From the NCBI GenBank assembly GCA_003024175.1, contig MDYQ01000090.1, positions 33,746-97,745 of the forward strand: DNA of 64,000 nt. The letters run 5' to 3'. Below, piece after piece: positions 48,943 to 58,814 of this stretch. The stretch comes from Planoprotostelium fungivorum (taxonomy: Eukaryota; Evosea; Variosea; Cavosteliida; Cavosteliaceae). Positions within the stretch are counted from its first letter, which is position 1; each line of letters opens with the position of its first letter. A program made the position numbers and the translations under genes. The notes below the pieces were generated by a model. That model had not been told where the DNA came from and did no database searches. It worked only from the letters and a program-made list of their open reading frames with translations.

Positions 48943-50468
48943 TTAGAATGCATTGAGAACCACGACCAACACACAGAAGAGAGCTCCTGCGGTCATCTGG
49001 ATTCCAGTGGCCTCAGATGTCGACTGCACGACGGAGGTGGATGATGATGATGCACTGGATTGAGTGCCAGTGGCAGCAGTGGCAGTGGCAGTTGCAGTGG
49101 CAGTGGCGGCAGTAGGCCTGACGATCTTCCACAGGAGACAATCGTCCGTTCCATCTGCAGCAAAGACGACGTTCGTGGACGCACTCGCAGATCCACAGCC
49201 AAAGTTTTTCAGAGCGAGACCGTTGGCACGATTGATGATCTTGTGATGACCTTTTTTTCCATCAGCGGTTACTCGTCGTGCATCTTCCATCACCTCTTCC
49301 ATCGGGGAGGAGAGACCACTGCTGGTTGAATCCACCGTTTCTGGGGTGATAGATGTAGGGGGAGTTGTCACTGTGAGTCTGCCCGAGGGCGTCTAAACAG
49401 CTCATGGTGCCTCCTCCGCTCTCGCAGATGAGATAATAGTTGAAACTGGATGGGACCAACTGCCAACCTCCAGAATTCGTCGAATTGGTGACGACTCTGG
49501 TGTCGATGTAGTTGAGACGCCCCTCCGAAGTCTTTGGCACGATGGTCACCTGCATCATCGTCACCCATCGAGATGATGGAATCTTCTCACTCTCTCCCTG
49601 GAATCGAATTCTCTCGAGACGTTGTGTGGCATATAGAGGCTGGCCACTTGTCTCGATCTCGACCAACATCGAAACGTTCCATTTTGTAAAATGTCATCGG
49701 AGGCGTTACTATAAGAGAGGAACCAGTATAAGACAGAAGTCTGAGCCCAATCTTCCACCTCATTGGTTCGTGCGTAAGGATCTGGAACACACGTGTCGTT
49801 ACCGATGGCGTTCTGCCACACATTCTGACCAGAGATGCCGTTCGAACTGGTGGACATTACCTTCACATGTGTCTCATTAGACTCACTAATCGAAGGAGTG
49901 GGCAGATTCATGGACGAAGACCTCGGCGAGGTACTGTCCCTTGTAGATGGCAGAGTTACCGATGGTCACTGCACCGTTTCCTGTTGGCTTTTGGGTGACT
50001 CGGTTGACGCTGCTTCTCACTGAAGGTGGCACCTGTGGAGTTACGTCTCAGTTCTTCGTGTTACGGTGTCGTGATGATAGATCTCACGTAGGAGAGAGCT
50101 CTCGCCATGGCGTTCTGATCCATCACGTAACCCTGGCATATGCACAACTCGATCCAGGTGCCGTCGTCGAAGTTGATCATCCAGGTGCTGTTCACGGGTA
50201 CTCCCTCGTTCTGAAAGGAAATTAGGCTCTTCCGATTCAAATGAGATCCGATCACCGTCCAGTATGGGCTGGTGTTGTTAGGATCACATGCATCCGAGCC
50301 CGCGCAAGAAGAGAGATTGGCAGGGAAGATGGAAAAGCCGCTGGGTTGTGGAGTTACCGCTGTTAAAGAGATGTGTCCAGATAGCCCATCACTCCAAATG
50401 ACATTCTTATTGGAGAGATCGTAGCCAAAGGCCAGAGTGACGAGAGCCAAGAGAGCTATTCCTCTCAT
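48943..50468 (-). CDS. Secreted GPI-anchored HExxH protein with ricin-B-like lectin module
   Basis: The start is ATG 50468 (MRGIALLALVTLAFGYDLSN), a signal peptide. After an N-terminal beta-rich part, spliced exons give IGNSAIYKGQYLAEVFVHES with AHSFD, which contains the zinc-binding motif HESAH. Then comes the downstream motif YARTNEVEDWAQTSVLYWF, whose acidic residues could supply a third ligand. This arrangement resembles the fungal conidiation-specific protein 13 family of putative metallopeptidases. The C-terminal part has CLDALGQ, NGGFNQQWSLLPDG and INRANGLALKNFGC, a ricin-B-type sugar-binding trefoil pattern. A Ser/Thr-rich stalk leads to a hydrophobic end (TAGALFCVLVVVLNAF), as in GPI-anchored proteins. 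Introns are about 40-57 nt. This is a lectin fold only; nothing suggests a toxin. Enzymatic activity is inferred, not shown. Confidence 0.7.
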
Positions 50469-50648
50469 TGCGGCTCCGAATAATGTGATTAATAGCCACT
50501 GCCCAGACAAAATTTATACGATCCACAGCAACTTCTACACCGACACTTGTCTATCACCAACGGGATTGTACTGAATCCGCTGTTGAAAGCATCGAACATG
50601 AACGGACACATTCGAGTATGATGCGTGTGGTTTTATCCCGTAGTCGTT
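50469..50648. other. Intergenic region
   Basis: A 180-base gap between two minus-strand genes, probably serving as the promoter of the HExxH gene. Nothing else is seen. Confidence 0.5.
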
Positions 50649-50940
50649 TTACAGGATGTTGCATGAGCAGGATTCACCACAGCCGCAGCAGCCGCAGGAC
50701 TCTGCACAACCTCCGTGAAGGTTGAAGGACAGCTGAACCTGAGCTCCGTCTTCCAAGACTTCCGAGTTGCTCTGAAGCATCTGTCCTCCCGTCAGCATGC
50801 TCCCTCTACATCGTCTCCTTCACCTGCACGTTCTGGGGGATGCCCTTCAGCTGGAAGATCTGCTCGCGCAGTTGAACCAAGTTCTTGGCCTCAGTCTGGA
50901 AGGTCTCGCCGGTGGAGGTGATGGTAACGGAGACGGTCAT
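50649..50940 (-). CDS. Mini ubiquitin-like protein fused to a cysteine-rich tail
   Basis: Two exons (50940-50824 and 50780-50649), joined in phase 0 across a 43-nt intron, give 82 residues. Residues 1-64 follow ubiquitin: MTVSVTITSTGETFQ (strands 1-2), LVQLREQIFQLKGIP (helix 1, cf. ubiquitin KIQDKEGIP), NVQMLQSNSEVLEDG (cf. RLIFAGKQLEDG) and VQLSFNLHGG (cf. LHLVLRLRGG). The loop and short helix of ubiquitin between the LEDG turn and the last strand are missing. After the double glycine comes CAESCGCCGCGESCSCNIL, with eight cysteines in nineteen residues, as in metallothioneins. Ubiquitin-family fusions to short basic proteins are known (S27a, L40, FUBI-S30), but a fusion to a metal-binding-like tail is not one I know. 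Cleavage after Gly-Gly is possible. Codon use is C-ending, as in highly expressed genes. Confidence 0.8.
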
Positions 50941-51333
50941 CGTGTTGTGTGGTTGTTGTTGTTGTGATTGAAGATTATGTCTCTACGCTGAGTAATACCA
51001 AGCATCTATGTGGGGTAAAACGCATGAAACTTCGCGTGAGAGCGAAAACTCGCGGGTTCTATGTCAAATACCTTTCTTGTAATGTGGTATTGGGACTTGG
51101 TAGATCGAGGAAACGCATCATTTCCGTTGTGGTTAGAGGAACACTCGAATGTTCTATAGGCCATGTCTTTGTGGTTGCCCACCGTGATGAATCTGTGGGC
51201 TGATTGTGCTCGATATCCACATCTTTCGTCTGCTCTGTATATCTTTTATTCTTGTCTTGTTTAGTGTCATCGCATTTTGGACTGATGAAATGAAATGCGA
51301 TCGTCATACAGTATAATACATTTATCTATCGAT
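50941..51333. other. Intergenic region
   Basis: This holds the promoter side of the mini-Ubl gene, with a TTGTTGTTGTTG run just upstream of the ATG, and the 3' flank of the transporter gene. No gene is seen. Confidence 0.5.
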
Positions 51334-52143
51334 TCAAGCCGTTTTAGGGGCTTTAGCGGGTATAGGGTCTTCATTGTTCTTCTTTTGGACGACACCGACG
51401 GGGAAGATGACTCTGTCCCATGTTCCATTCACAACAGCAGCTGCTGACGCGTACCATGCGATGATGGCCACAGCGATTCCTAGCCATCCTCCCATCTCTG
51501 TGGGTATCTTGTTGTTGGTGAAGGCGCCGATTGTGAGAAGGAGGAATGTGATGGTGAGTGATAAGAAGAGGGCGAAGATCACACGGGTGACCTTCCAGGC
51601 GGCGATGGTCATGTAAGCCGTGAAGATGGTCCAAGCTAAGAGGTAGATGCCGACCGCTCGAAATGCAATGTTGGTCGCCTCGATGGTGGGCACGATGTTA
51701 AGGACGAAGCTTTGATAAGACAGCCAGAAGGCGCCATAGGAGAGGAAGGCGAGCGCTCCAAACGTGTTGGGCTTGAAGAACTCGAAGATACCGGCGATTC
51801 CCTGAGCGATACCGCCGTACCACAGGGCCAGAGGAAGCACCACACCTTGAACTGCGGGGTCGATGATGACGCCCGCATTGAAGATGGACAAGACAAAGGT
51901 GGTGGCAGCGAAACCGGCCAGACCCAACGGACCAGGGTCAGCGATTACTGGGAGCACGATGAGACGGACGTGGAGGCACGTGGACTCACCAGACTGTTGG
52001 CTGACTCTGAATTTCGAGTTGCCAACGATGTTTCGACAGACGTCAGAGAGTTCCTCTACGGTGAGCGTGATGTGTTGCTGTCCGGCGCTCAGAGTACTCG
52101 CTCTCGAATTGACGAGGTCGTATCTCGCTTCTGATGTGCTCAT
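51334..52143 (-). CDS. GPR1/FUN34/YaaH (SatP) family acetate transporter
   Basis: The start is ATG 52143. The protein has a hydrophilic N-terminus and six membrane helices. The family motif appears as ADPGPLGLAGFAATTFVLSI (the usual form is NPAPLGL). Further helices are GVVLPLALWYGGIAQGIAGI, FEFFKPNTFGALAFLSYGAF and IFALFLSLTITFLLLTIGAF. It ends PIPAKAPKTA. A 42-nt stretch with GTGAGT and CCCAG ends (about 51946-51987) fits an intron that splits a codon: removing it gives SQQSGV... or VIADPGPLGL, and keeping it leaves the frame open. Family members move acetate, succinate or ammonium across the plasma membrane; which of these cannot be told here. The Asn-to-Asp change in the substrate motif is worth noting. 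Confidence 0.9.
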   Translation of the reverse strand: MSTSEARYDLVNSRASTLSAGQQHITLTVEELSDVCRNIVGNSKFRVSQQSGESTCLHVRLIVLPVIADPGPLGLAGFAATTFVLSIFNAGVIIDPAVQGVVLPLALWYGGIAQGIAGIFEFFKPNTFGALAFLSYGAFWLSYQSFVLNIVPTIEATNIAFRAVGIYLLAWTIFTAYMTIAAWKVTRVIFALFLSLTITFLLLTIGAFTNNKIPTEMGGWLGIAVAIIAWYASAAAVVNGTWDRVIFPVGVVQKKNNEDPIPAKAPKTA

Positions 52144-52547
52144 GTTGTGTTGCTCTCTGTGTCTGTAGAGTTATGATCCTCTCAGTCCCGTCTCAAACAT
52201 CTACAAACTAAACGCCACAATAGATCCCTGGCATGGTTATCATAACACCACGACACTTCGCGTCAAAATTTAGACTTTGAGATGCTTATCTGTCTGACTA
52301 TTAAGCGATACTGATGGAGGATAAGAAGGTCAAGCCCCAATATCGTTGACTAATCCAACAAATGATCTCCGGGCTTGAGCGGTGATATCGTCAACGATGG
52401 GAGTACTCGCATGGCTATGAAATGGAAGCACGGAATGTCTCCCTGTCGTCATTTGTATTACTGTCGTGGATAATCTATGTGATCGAGGTGCAGCTCTATA
52501 TATGTATTCAAGCGGCTCACCACTGCACACTCATTTGCGCGGTTGTT
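52144..52547. other. Divergent intergenic region
   Basis: About 400 bases lie between the transporter and the RhoGAP gene, both transcribed outward, so it should hold both promoters. No coding exon is supported. Confidence 0.5.
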
Positions 52548-55025
52548 ATGCGAAATTCACTTCAGATGATGAAACTCGTCTATGACGATTATGCTGACTA
52601 CATAGTGGAACTCATCGCCTCTAAACCCTCAACTCCCTCTTCGTAAACCTAAGTTTGTGGTATGGTTGCACAGCCATTTCTACAACGAAGGGTATTTTAC
52701 TTTCTCCGGAATTATCCACCCGGGAGTGGCGATCGATCCCCCAGAGGCAGCATGTCCATCAACAAGACGCACAGTATACACAAGAGATTCTTAGAATCAG
52801 AACAAGCAAAAACTGCTGCTCAGGAAGCGGATGAGAATCTCAAGAGATACAATGAAAAGTACATCAAGGAGACACAGATGTTAGAAAAATACTTCCCTAC
52901 GGCGAAGAGCGAACACATATTCTACGGTGATGCACTCCATTGAGATGTCACAAGACTGATACCCCTCGAGTGGCTGCATGTTCTCACACGAACAAGATCA
53001 GATTGAGCTTTATTAATACGAGCGCTGTATACGTCGGTGTGAATCACGTATATTACATATCAGGGACTTATCTGTCGAGGGTGTGTCCATCGTTCCTCGT
53101 ATTCAATATTGAATCCATTCAACAGTGGTCTTTCAACTATAACGACCTGATCGAAGTGAAGAAGAAGGGAGATGATCACCTCCATTTCACGTACACCGAC
53201 AATGGAAAGGAGGTCTCGCACGAAATCTCTGTTCCACTCCGAAACGTCACCAAACTGCAAGAACTCATCGATTACCTGAAGAAGAAGGTGATTACCGCAT
53301 CACTTGATGATCCAATCGAAGAAACGTGGATCATGTGATCTCAAACATCGACTGATCGACATCAGTCCCGAAACGTCTTTCACAATGAAGCGAAATACTT
53401 TGAATGGAGGGATGGAATATGCAGCATCATGTATGCCAAATACAACGCCAGGCTGTCTGAGGCATTCATCAACTTTAAAAACCCACACGAAACGGTGATA
53501 GAAGGTGAGTCACTTCTTTTAGACGACGATGAAGATCTGATGATGATGCAGCTGTCCATGCTTCGATGGACGTGGCAAACATGTCGCATGTCGGTCGGTT
53601 CTTCATCACCAACAGCATGCAGATCTTTTACACACAGAAAGCTGTACCTCTGGTCCCCGAAGCCAAGGTGAGACGATGTTCTCACGTACGCTGACATCTC
53701 ATCCAGTTTTCCGTTCATTTTTCTGACATCGATTACATCAACAAGACGTCGACGAGTTTGGAGATACAGACGTTTGATAAGAAGGTGACGTTGACAATCG
53801 ATGTGTTATACTCACATGTAAGAAGGTGGTCTTCTTCATCAAGGGAAATCTGGGTAGTTCGAGTACGACGTTGTTAGAGTATATCTACCAGACGATCGAT
53901 AAGTTGATGACGTACCGAACGAGAACGGTGAGAATGATCAGATGACCCATGGAGATCATGTCGATCACGATCACGATCACGATCACGATCACGATCACGA
54001 TCGATGACACATCACATCCACATCATCATGACGATCATCGACGATGACTCACCGATTGACACGAGACAGAGACTATTCGGTGCTCCTCTTAAATCGATCA
54101 TGACCTACGAACAAAACGTCCCTCCCATCATCCGCTCGCTGTGTGACAACATCAACGAGACATGTGAGCCCCCTTCCATCTACAACCTGACATACGCAGC
54201 GATACATTCAGAAGGAGTCTTCCGTGTGTCGGCCAGCCGCAACGACACCCTGCGCGTTCAGAATCAAATCGATCAGGGCGAGTTGTAGACGGATTTTTGG
54301 TATTTTCTGACTTGAACAGGAGTGGTGGTCGACTTCAAATCGTTGGGAAGGGATCAGATGATCACGGCGGATCTACTGAAGAAGTTTTTCCGAGATCTTC
54401 CGAATCCATTGTTGGATTGTGGATGGTACTACGTCTTCCGTTCACTGAACGAAGCGAGAGGTGATATAGAATCTCACACCTCCATCATCAACATCAACAA
54501 CATCAACAACATCAACAACATCAACAACATCAACAACATCAACAACATCAACAACATCAACAACATCAACAACATCACCAACATCCATCAACAACATCAT
54601 CCATGTCAATCATCACCATCATCGTCATCTCATCCTCCATAGCTTCCGGACACATCACCGACGCCGAGATGAGAGACCGAATCCGAGAGAGATTAGCCAC
54701 CATCCTCCCCGGCGAGCTCACCATCCTGCGCTACCTCTGCAACTTTCTCGAAAACGTTGCAGCACACGAGGCAGACAACAAGATGGGTGTGTCGAACCTC
54801 TGTCTTATCTGGGGTCCCATCTTATTCCAGACGCCAGCGAGGGAGGAGGTGAACGCTTCGTCTACAACGTTGTAGATGGTGACGGGGGTACAGCTCAAGT
54901 TGTCGGGGTCGTCTATGAAGTCGGCGAGCTTCGGAGGGCCTGCGGAGGAGTCGATGAGGGAGACTGTCCTCTTGATCGAAGTGTTGAAGTATTTCATCAC
55001 GAACAGGAGTGAATTGTTTACATAA
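52548..55025 (+). CDS. RhoGAP protein with an N-terminal PH/GRAM-like region
   Basis: A likely start is ATG 52548 (MRNSLQMMKLVYDDYADYIV), joined across about 100 nt to SMSINKTHSIHKRFLESEQA, a helical stretch that may be part of a dimerising coiled coil. A PH- or GRAM-like beta region follows (FNIESIQQWSFNYNDLIEVK, LHFTYTDNGKEVSHEISVPL). The RhoGAP domain starts LFGAPLKSIMTYEQNVPPII. It has the arginine finger in EGVFRVSASRND, continues LLKKFFRDLPNPLLDCG and LTILRYLCNFLENVAAHEAD, and ends NKMGVSNLCLIWGPILFQ. The last exon reads ETVLLIEVLKYFITN and stops at 55025. Its role is to speed GTP hydrolysis by Rac/Rho proteins at membranes. Two introns carry microsatellites, and the last (54849-54893) holds a 16-nt palindrome. 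The first exons are the uncertain part. Confidence 0.82.
53963..54004. repeat. (GATCAC)n microsatellite in a RhoGAP intron
   Basis: About seven copies of GATCAC in a row, in a gap between two coding exons. The intron is longer than its neighbours. Confidence 0.9.
54490..54580. repeat. (ATCAACAAC)n microsatellite in a RhoGAP intron
   Basis: About nine copies of a 9-base unit lie within an intron that interrupts the RhoGAP domain after SLNEARG. If retained it would encode Asn-Ile-Asn-Asn repeats, as often seen in amoebae. Here the domain is restored by removing it. Confidence 0.85.
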
Positions 55026-55312
55026 AGACGAACGTGTATGATAGAGATGTCTCTTCTCTTTCTTGCAGGTGCCATGTAGATGTAGGAGTGAGAGGACGTA
55101 GGTTGCAGCACTTTAGATGGTGAATGGTTTCTCTTTGATGCGTTCACGATTGGGTACGTACGGTCAATCGTCATTCATTACCTGATTATCACAAAGATGA
55201 GAGAAAGATTATTTGTGAATTCCAGGAATTGTAGTGTAGAGCCGTCAAGGTGCATCACATCCTACCCGACTCTGTTGGAGGAACATGAACGTAGACGAGC
55301 AGCACACGAACC

Positions 55313-57534
55313 ATGAAACGAACTCCAACAACTCGTGAGTACAAGATGGTGCTTCATACAACTCACGTCGCAAGTCAAACAGAGTCGGTTGACAGTATGA
55401 TCCTATTCAAACCGTTGGAACCACCCAAGTTCAACGACAAAAAGATGACATTAGAAGAAGTAATGAGCGCCAATCCAAACCCGCCATCGTCTGGACCTAA
55501 GCCACCATCGTCTGGACCTAACCCACTCTATTTTCCACTCAGAGCCAACAGCAAAACATGTACCTTCACTTCATCACAATTCAACGTTTAATGTCGAAAC
55601 AGATGGCAAGAATCAGAAGGCATCGAAAACTCCAATTCGAACCGTAAATGCAGATGACGAAGAACCTTATCTTCCTACCGAGAAGAAGAGAAAGATGAAC
55701 GGAAGCGGAAGTGTTAAGAATCCAGTGTACATATCCGTCTCAGACGATGATGGTGAACCTTCTCAAGGTGAGGATATCACATGATCTCCATCATCCTCAC
55801 AAATTCAGAGGTGCTACTGGAGAGCTTACCCTTCGATACGAACAAACCGATCACGAGATCGAGAACGAAAGCACACAAATCAAGACGGGCACAGGTCAGA
55901 TCGTGACGATCACATTGTCCGCGGCATCTCATCGACTTTAGGTGATCTGTCGGTTGAAAGCACCGGAGGGAAGTAAGACAGGTGCCATCATCATCACGGA
56001 CAAAGAGGTGGACATGTTAGAACCCGGAGAATTTCTCGGAGACAGCATCATTGAATTTTATCTCAGGTGATCATGCAACCTCTTACATGATGTCATCGAG
56101 CGAAACGATCTGCATCACATCAACGATCACCACTCTATCGATCATCTGCATCATCCTGATCTGACATCACAGACACATCTTTGAAGGTCATCTGAAGAAC
56201 TCGCCCGACGAGAAGAGATTCTACTTTTTCAACACTTTCTTCTACCGAAAAATCGCAAGCTCTTCCTCCACAGAAAAGTGGACAAAGGGAGTAGACATAT
56301 TCGATTACAAGTATGTTCTCATACCTATCAACGAGAGGTGAGAGATTTCACGGAAATTTCGGAGAAATTCCCTGACACGACGAAGTGAACATTGGAGCCT
56401 GCTGATCGTTTGTATGGACGAAGATAACCCGGAATTTCGAGGAAAACTCTTGATACTCGATTCACTTGGTAGTGGACCATCTAAAAATACCATCTTCACA
56501 AAAGTGAGAAAATGGCTCGCCGAAGAATGGTTGAACAAGAGAGGAACGCCGAAACCTTTCACGAGGTGATTTATCGTTCGTCTACAACGAGACGTTCTGT
56601 GACACGGCGCGTTGTAGAGAGACGATGAAGGGAAAATTTCCGAACGTACCGAAGCAAGATAATGGGTGCGACTGTGGTGTCTTCCTATTACAATATGCAG
56701 AAGCCTTCTGTACGAATCCACCACAAACAGTAGAAGAGCTGAACGTGAGCAACAAATGCACCGTCGTCTTTTATTTCATTTTATTTGAGTGACTCACTGG
56801 ACACAGGAGGAATGGTTTCCGCAGGATGAAATTGTACAGAAGAGGGATCACATTCGAACCCTCATCAGAAGACTACAACTCATGCAAGATAGCTCGAAAG
56901 AGGAAGAGAAAGAGGAAGAGAAAGAGAACAACGGAGATGATCAGAAGGAGAGAGAAGCGAAGACGGAGGTGATGATGATGGATCATGATGGAGATCGGAT
57001 GATGACCGAGAGAAGATTTCAGATGGCGAGGCCAGCGGGCTCGACGATCCACCAGAAGAGACGAAGAACGAGACGACAGCTGCATCATCATCATCGGATG
57101 CCAAAGAGATGACTCCAAACATTACGTTAGATGTACTGGCCGAGGCCTCCTCTTTACCTCCCCACACCGACTCCTCCGACGCCATCACGGTCACGCTCGA
57201 AGACCCTCCGAGAGAGACAGAGACACCTCCACCATCATCTCATGTCGGCACGTCTGACATCACATCGCCCGCCATCATCACCGTGTCTACTTCATCATCG
57301 GACGCACGAACGTCTTCGGAGGACAATGCTGCGATCGAATCGAAAGACTCTACGAAAGAGAGAGACACGGAAGATGAGACGAGAGGGAAGATGAGCGAGA
57401 CGATGGCGTTGGATATCATGCAAGATTCGGAATCGGAAGACATCACGTTCGTGTGTGACTCTGTTCCTATAGAGGAGAGCTTGGCTTCGCAAGAGCTGTA
57501 CCAAGTGATGGTTGATGATGATAAACGGGATTAA
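55313..57534 (+). CDS. Ulp1/SENP-family SUMO protease
   Basis: The start is ATG 55313 (MKRTPTT, then an intron). A disordered N-terminal half contains a duplicated PPSSGPKP/PPSSGPNP motif. A domain with beta character follows. The cysteine protease domain lies at about 56160-56780: YFFNTFFYRKIASSSSTEKW, VDIFDYKYVLIPINEHWSLL with the catalytic histidine, LLILDSLGSG with the aspartate, and QDNGCDCGVFLLQYAEAFC with the glutamine and catalytic cysteine. The split of the domain and the spacing recall the SENP6/7 type, which trims SUMO chains. The C-terminus is long, acidic and Ser/Thr-rich (about 56880-57534), probably disordered. The intron near 56970-57020 must be spliced to keep frame. Likely site is the nucleus. 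All four catalytic residues are present. Confidence 0.88.
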
Positions 57535-58620
57535 GAACGTGTGTTGGTGCTCATCGATGTGCATGAATGAGATCGTACCTCTAACTCGTATTCTTTGAAG
57601 CGAAGAATCCGAAGATCGAAGAGAGTATTGGAAGAGGAAGTCCCGGCGGAGCCCAACTGTTTTGAACTCTTCTACAAGTTGATCATCATCACTTCTCTGC
57701 CCGAATCAGGAATTTTACCTCTAAACTATGGAGATATTACTTTTACGGGTTTGCTTGAAGCTTCTTTCAATGAATAGTCGACGCTTTCGGTATATCAGGG
57801 CAACGCATGTTCATCCTTTCACCATGGCGCTTCATCGCTTCATTCTCGGGCTTCAGAGGGGAGGTTACGCCAACAAACAATCGTTGAAGGTTTCTTTTCT
57901 TTTAGGGTCACTATATTTTAATGACATCAGTGCGAACGGCCATCTGCTGATGTGCTGGAGAAGGGTCTAATCAGACAAGCGTGCGATGAGGGACACGAAG
58001 TGGGTGTTTACGTCGCAATGATGTTTTGTCACACCATCGAGAGCGCATTGATGGTAGAAAGTGGTGGCGCTTCAGCCGATCAGTGACGCTCGCTTTTGTC
58101 CTGACATAGAGGTGTCATGTGATGATGGGACGATCAAACATCACCGCTGGAATCAGCATCTCTGCACGATGGAATACGATTTCGCCTTCAGTTCTGTCAA
58201 TGGTGCGCTGTGGAGACTCTCTGAGCTTACAGACGTTCTCAACGAAGATGTTCTCCTGGCGTTGACTTCAAACAATTCGAACTCATTGCTGACGGAGGAC
58301 GTAACGTTGGGTGTTGAGTAAAATGCTGATGGACGGTTTTCTCTGGTGAAGCTGTTGCGACTGAATAGCCAGACTCCTACGGATCTGTCATGCGCCCTGA
58401 TATACAAGAACTCACGAACCGATCACGCAGTATCACGAAACTACTTCCATTCAGAAGCGAAATATAGCCTCGCAAATAGATCCAATCTACTCGCGCGTTA
58501 CCTCATCGACTCAGTGTCATTCTACAAGAGGCTTCACGCAAACCCGTAAAAGTAATAAGGTAAATTGGCAGGGCACAGTTTCGTGCTATAATGCAAAGAA
58601 CATTCTAGTGGTGTTTCAGC
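57535..58620 (+). other. Unresolved region with protein-like fragments
   Basis: Plus-strand frames include RSKRVLEEEVPAEPNCFELF (from 57595), GLIRQACDEGHEVGVYVAMM (about 57966) and YDFAFSSVNGALWRLSELTD (about 58170). They look like pieces of one or two real genes, but intron joins are not clear and no family is recognised. It may be a decayed or divergent gene. Confidence 0.3.
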
Positions 58621-58665
58621 TCCTATAGATGAACATTACAGAGACGTCTGAGGAGGAATTTATTT

Positions 58666-58812
58666 TCAACCAGGAAGACCCACAGTTCCAGTGATATCAA
58701 AGGGTACGTCGAGAGTATCAACGAACCCAGGCTGACCACCACCCACAAAGAACTGGTACTGTCCCTCCTTCACTGCTCTCTCTCCCATCTCATCCACAAC
58801 TGACAAGAAGAT
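58666..58812 (-). pseudogene. GH3 glycosidase, C-terminal fragment (minus strand)
   Basis: The minus-strand frame LSVVDEMGERAVKEGQYQFF continues VGGGQPGFVDTLDVPFDI and ends TGTVGLPG-stop, with AATAAA three bases later. This is the fibronectin-III-like end of GH3 beta-glucosidases and beta-xylosidases. The frame starts abruptly at about 58812, where the plus-strand middle part begins. It is one of three pieces of the same gene type in 2.2 kb. Confidence 0.8.
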
Positions 58813-58814
58813 GG

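Noticed and set aside
48943-49400. Ricin-type toxin
   Set aside because: Only the sugar-binding trefoil pattern is present. There is no ribosome-inactivating chain, and the module sits on a GPI-anchored protein.
54490-54600. Asn-Ile-Asn repeat protein tract in the RhoGAP
   Set aside because: The tract interrupts the RhoGAP domain, has a donor before it and an acceptor after it, and removal rejoins conserved helices.
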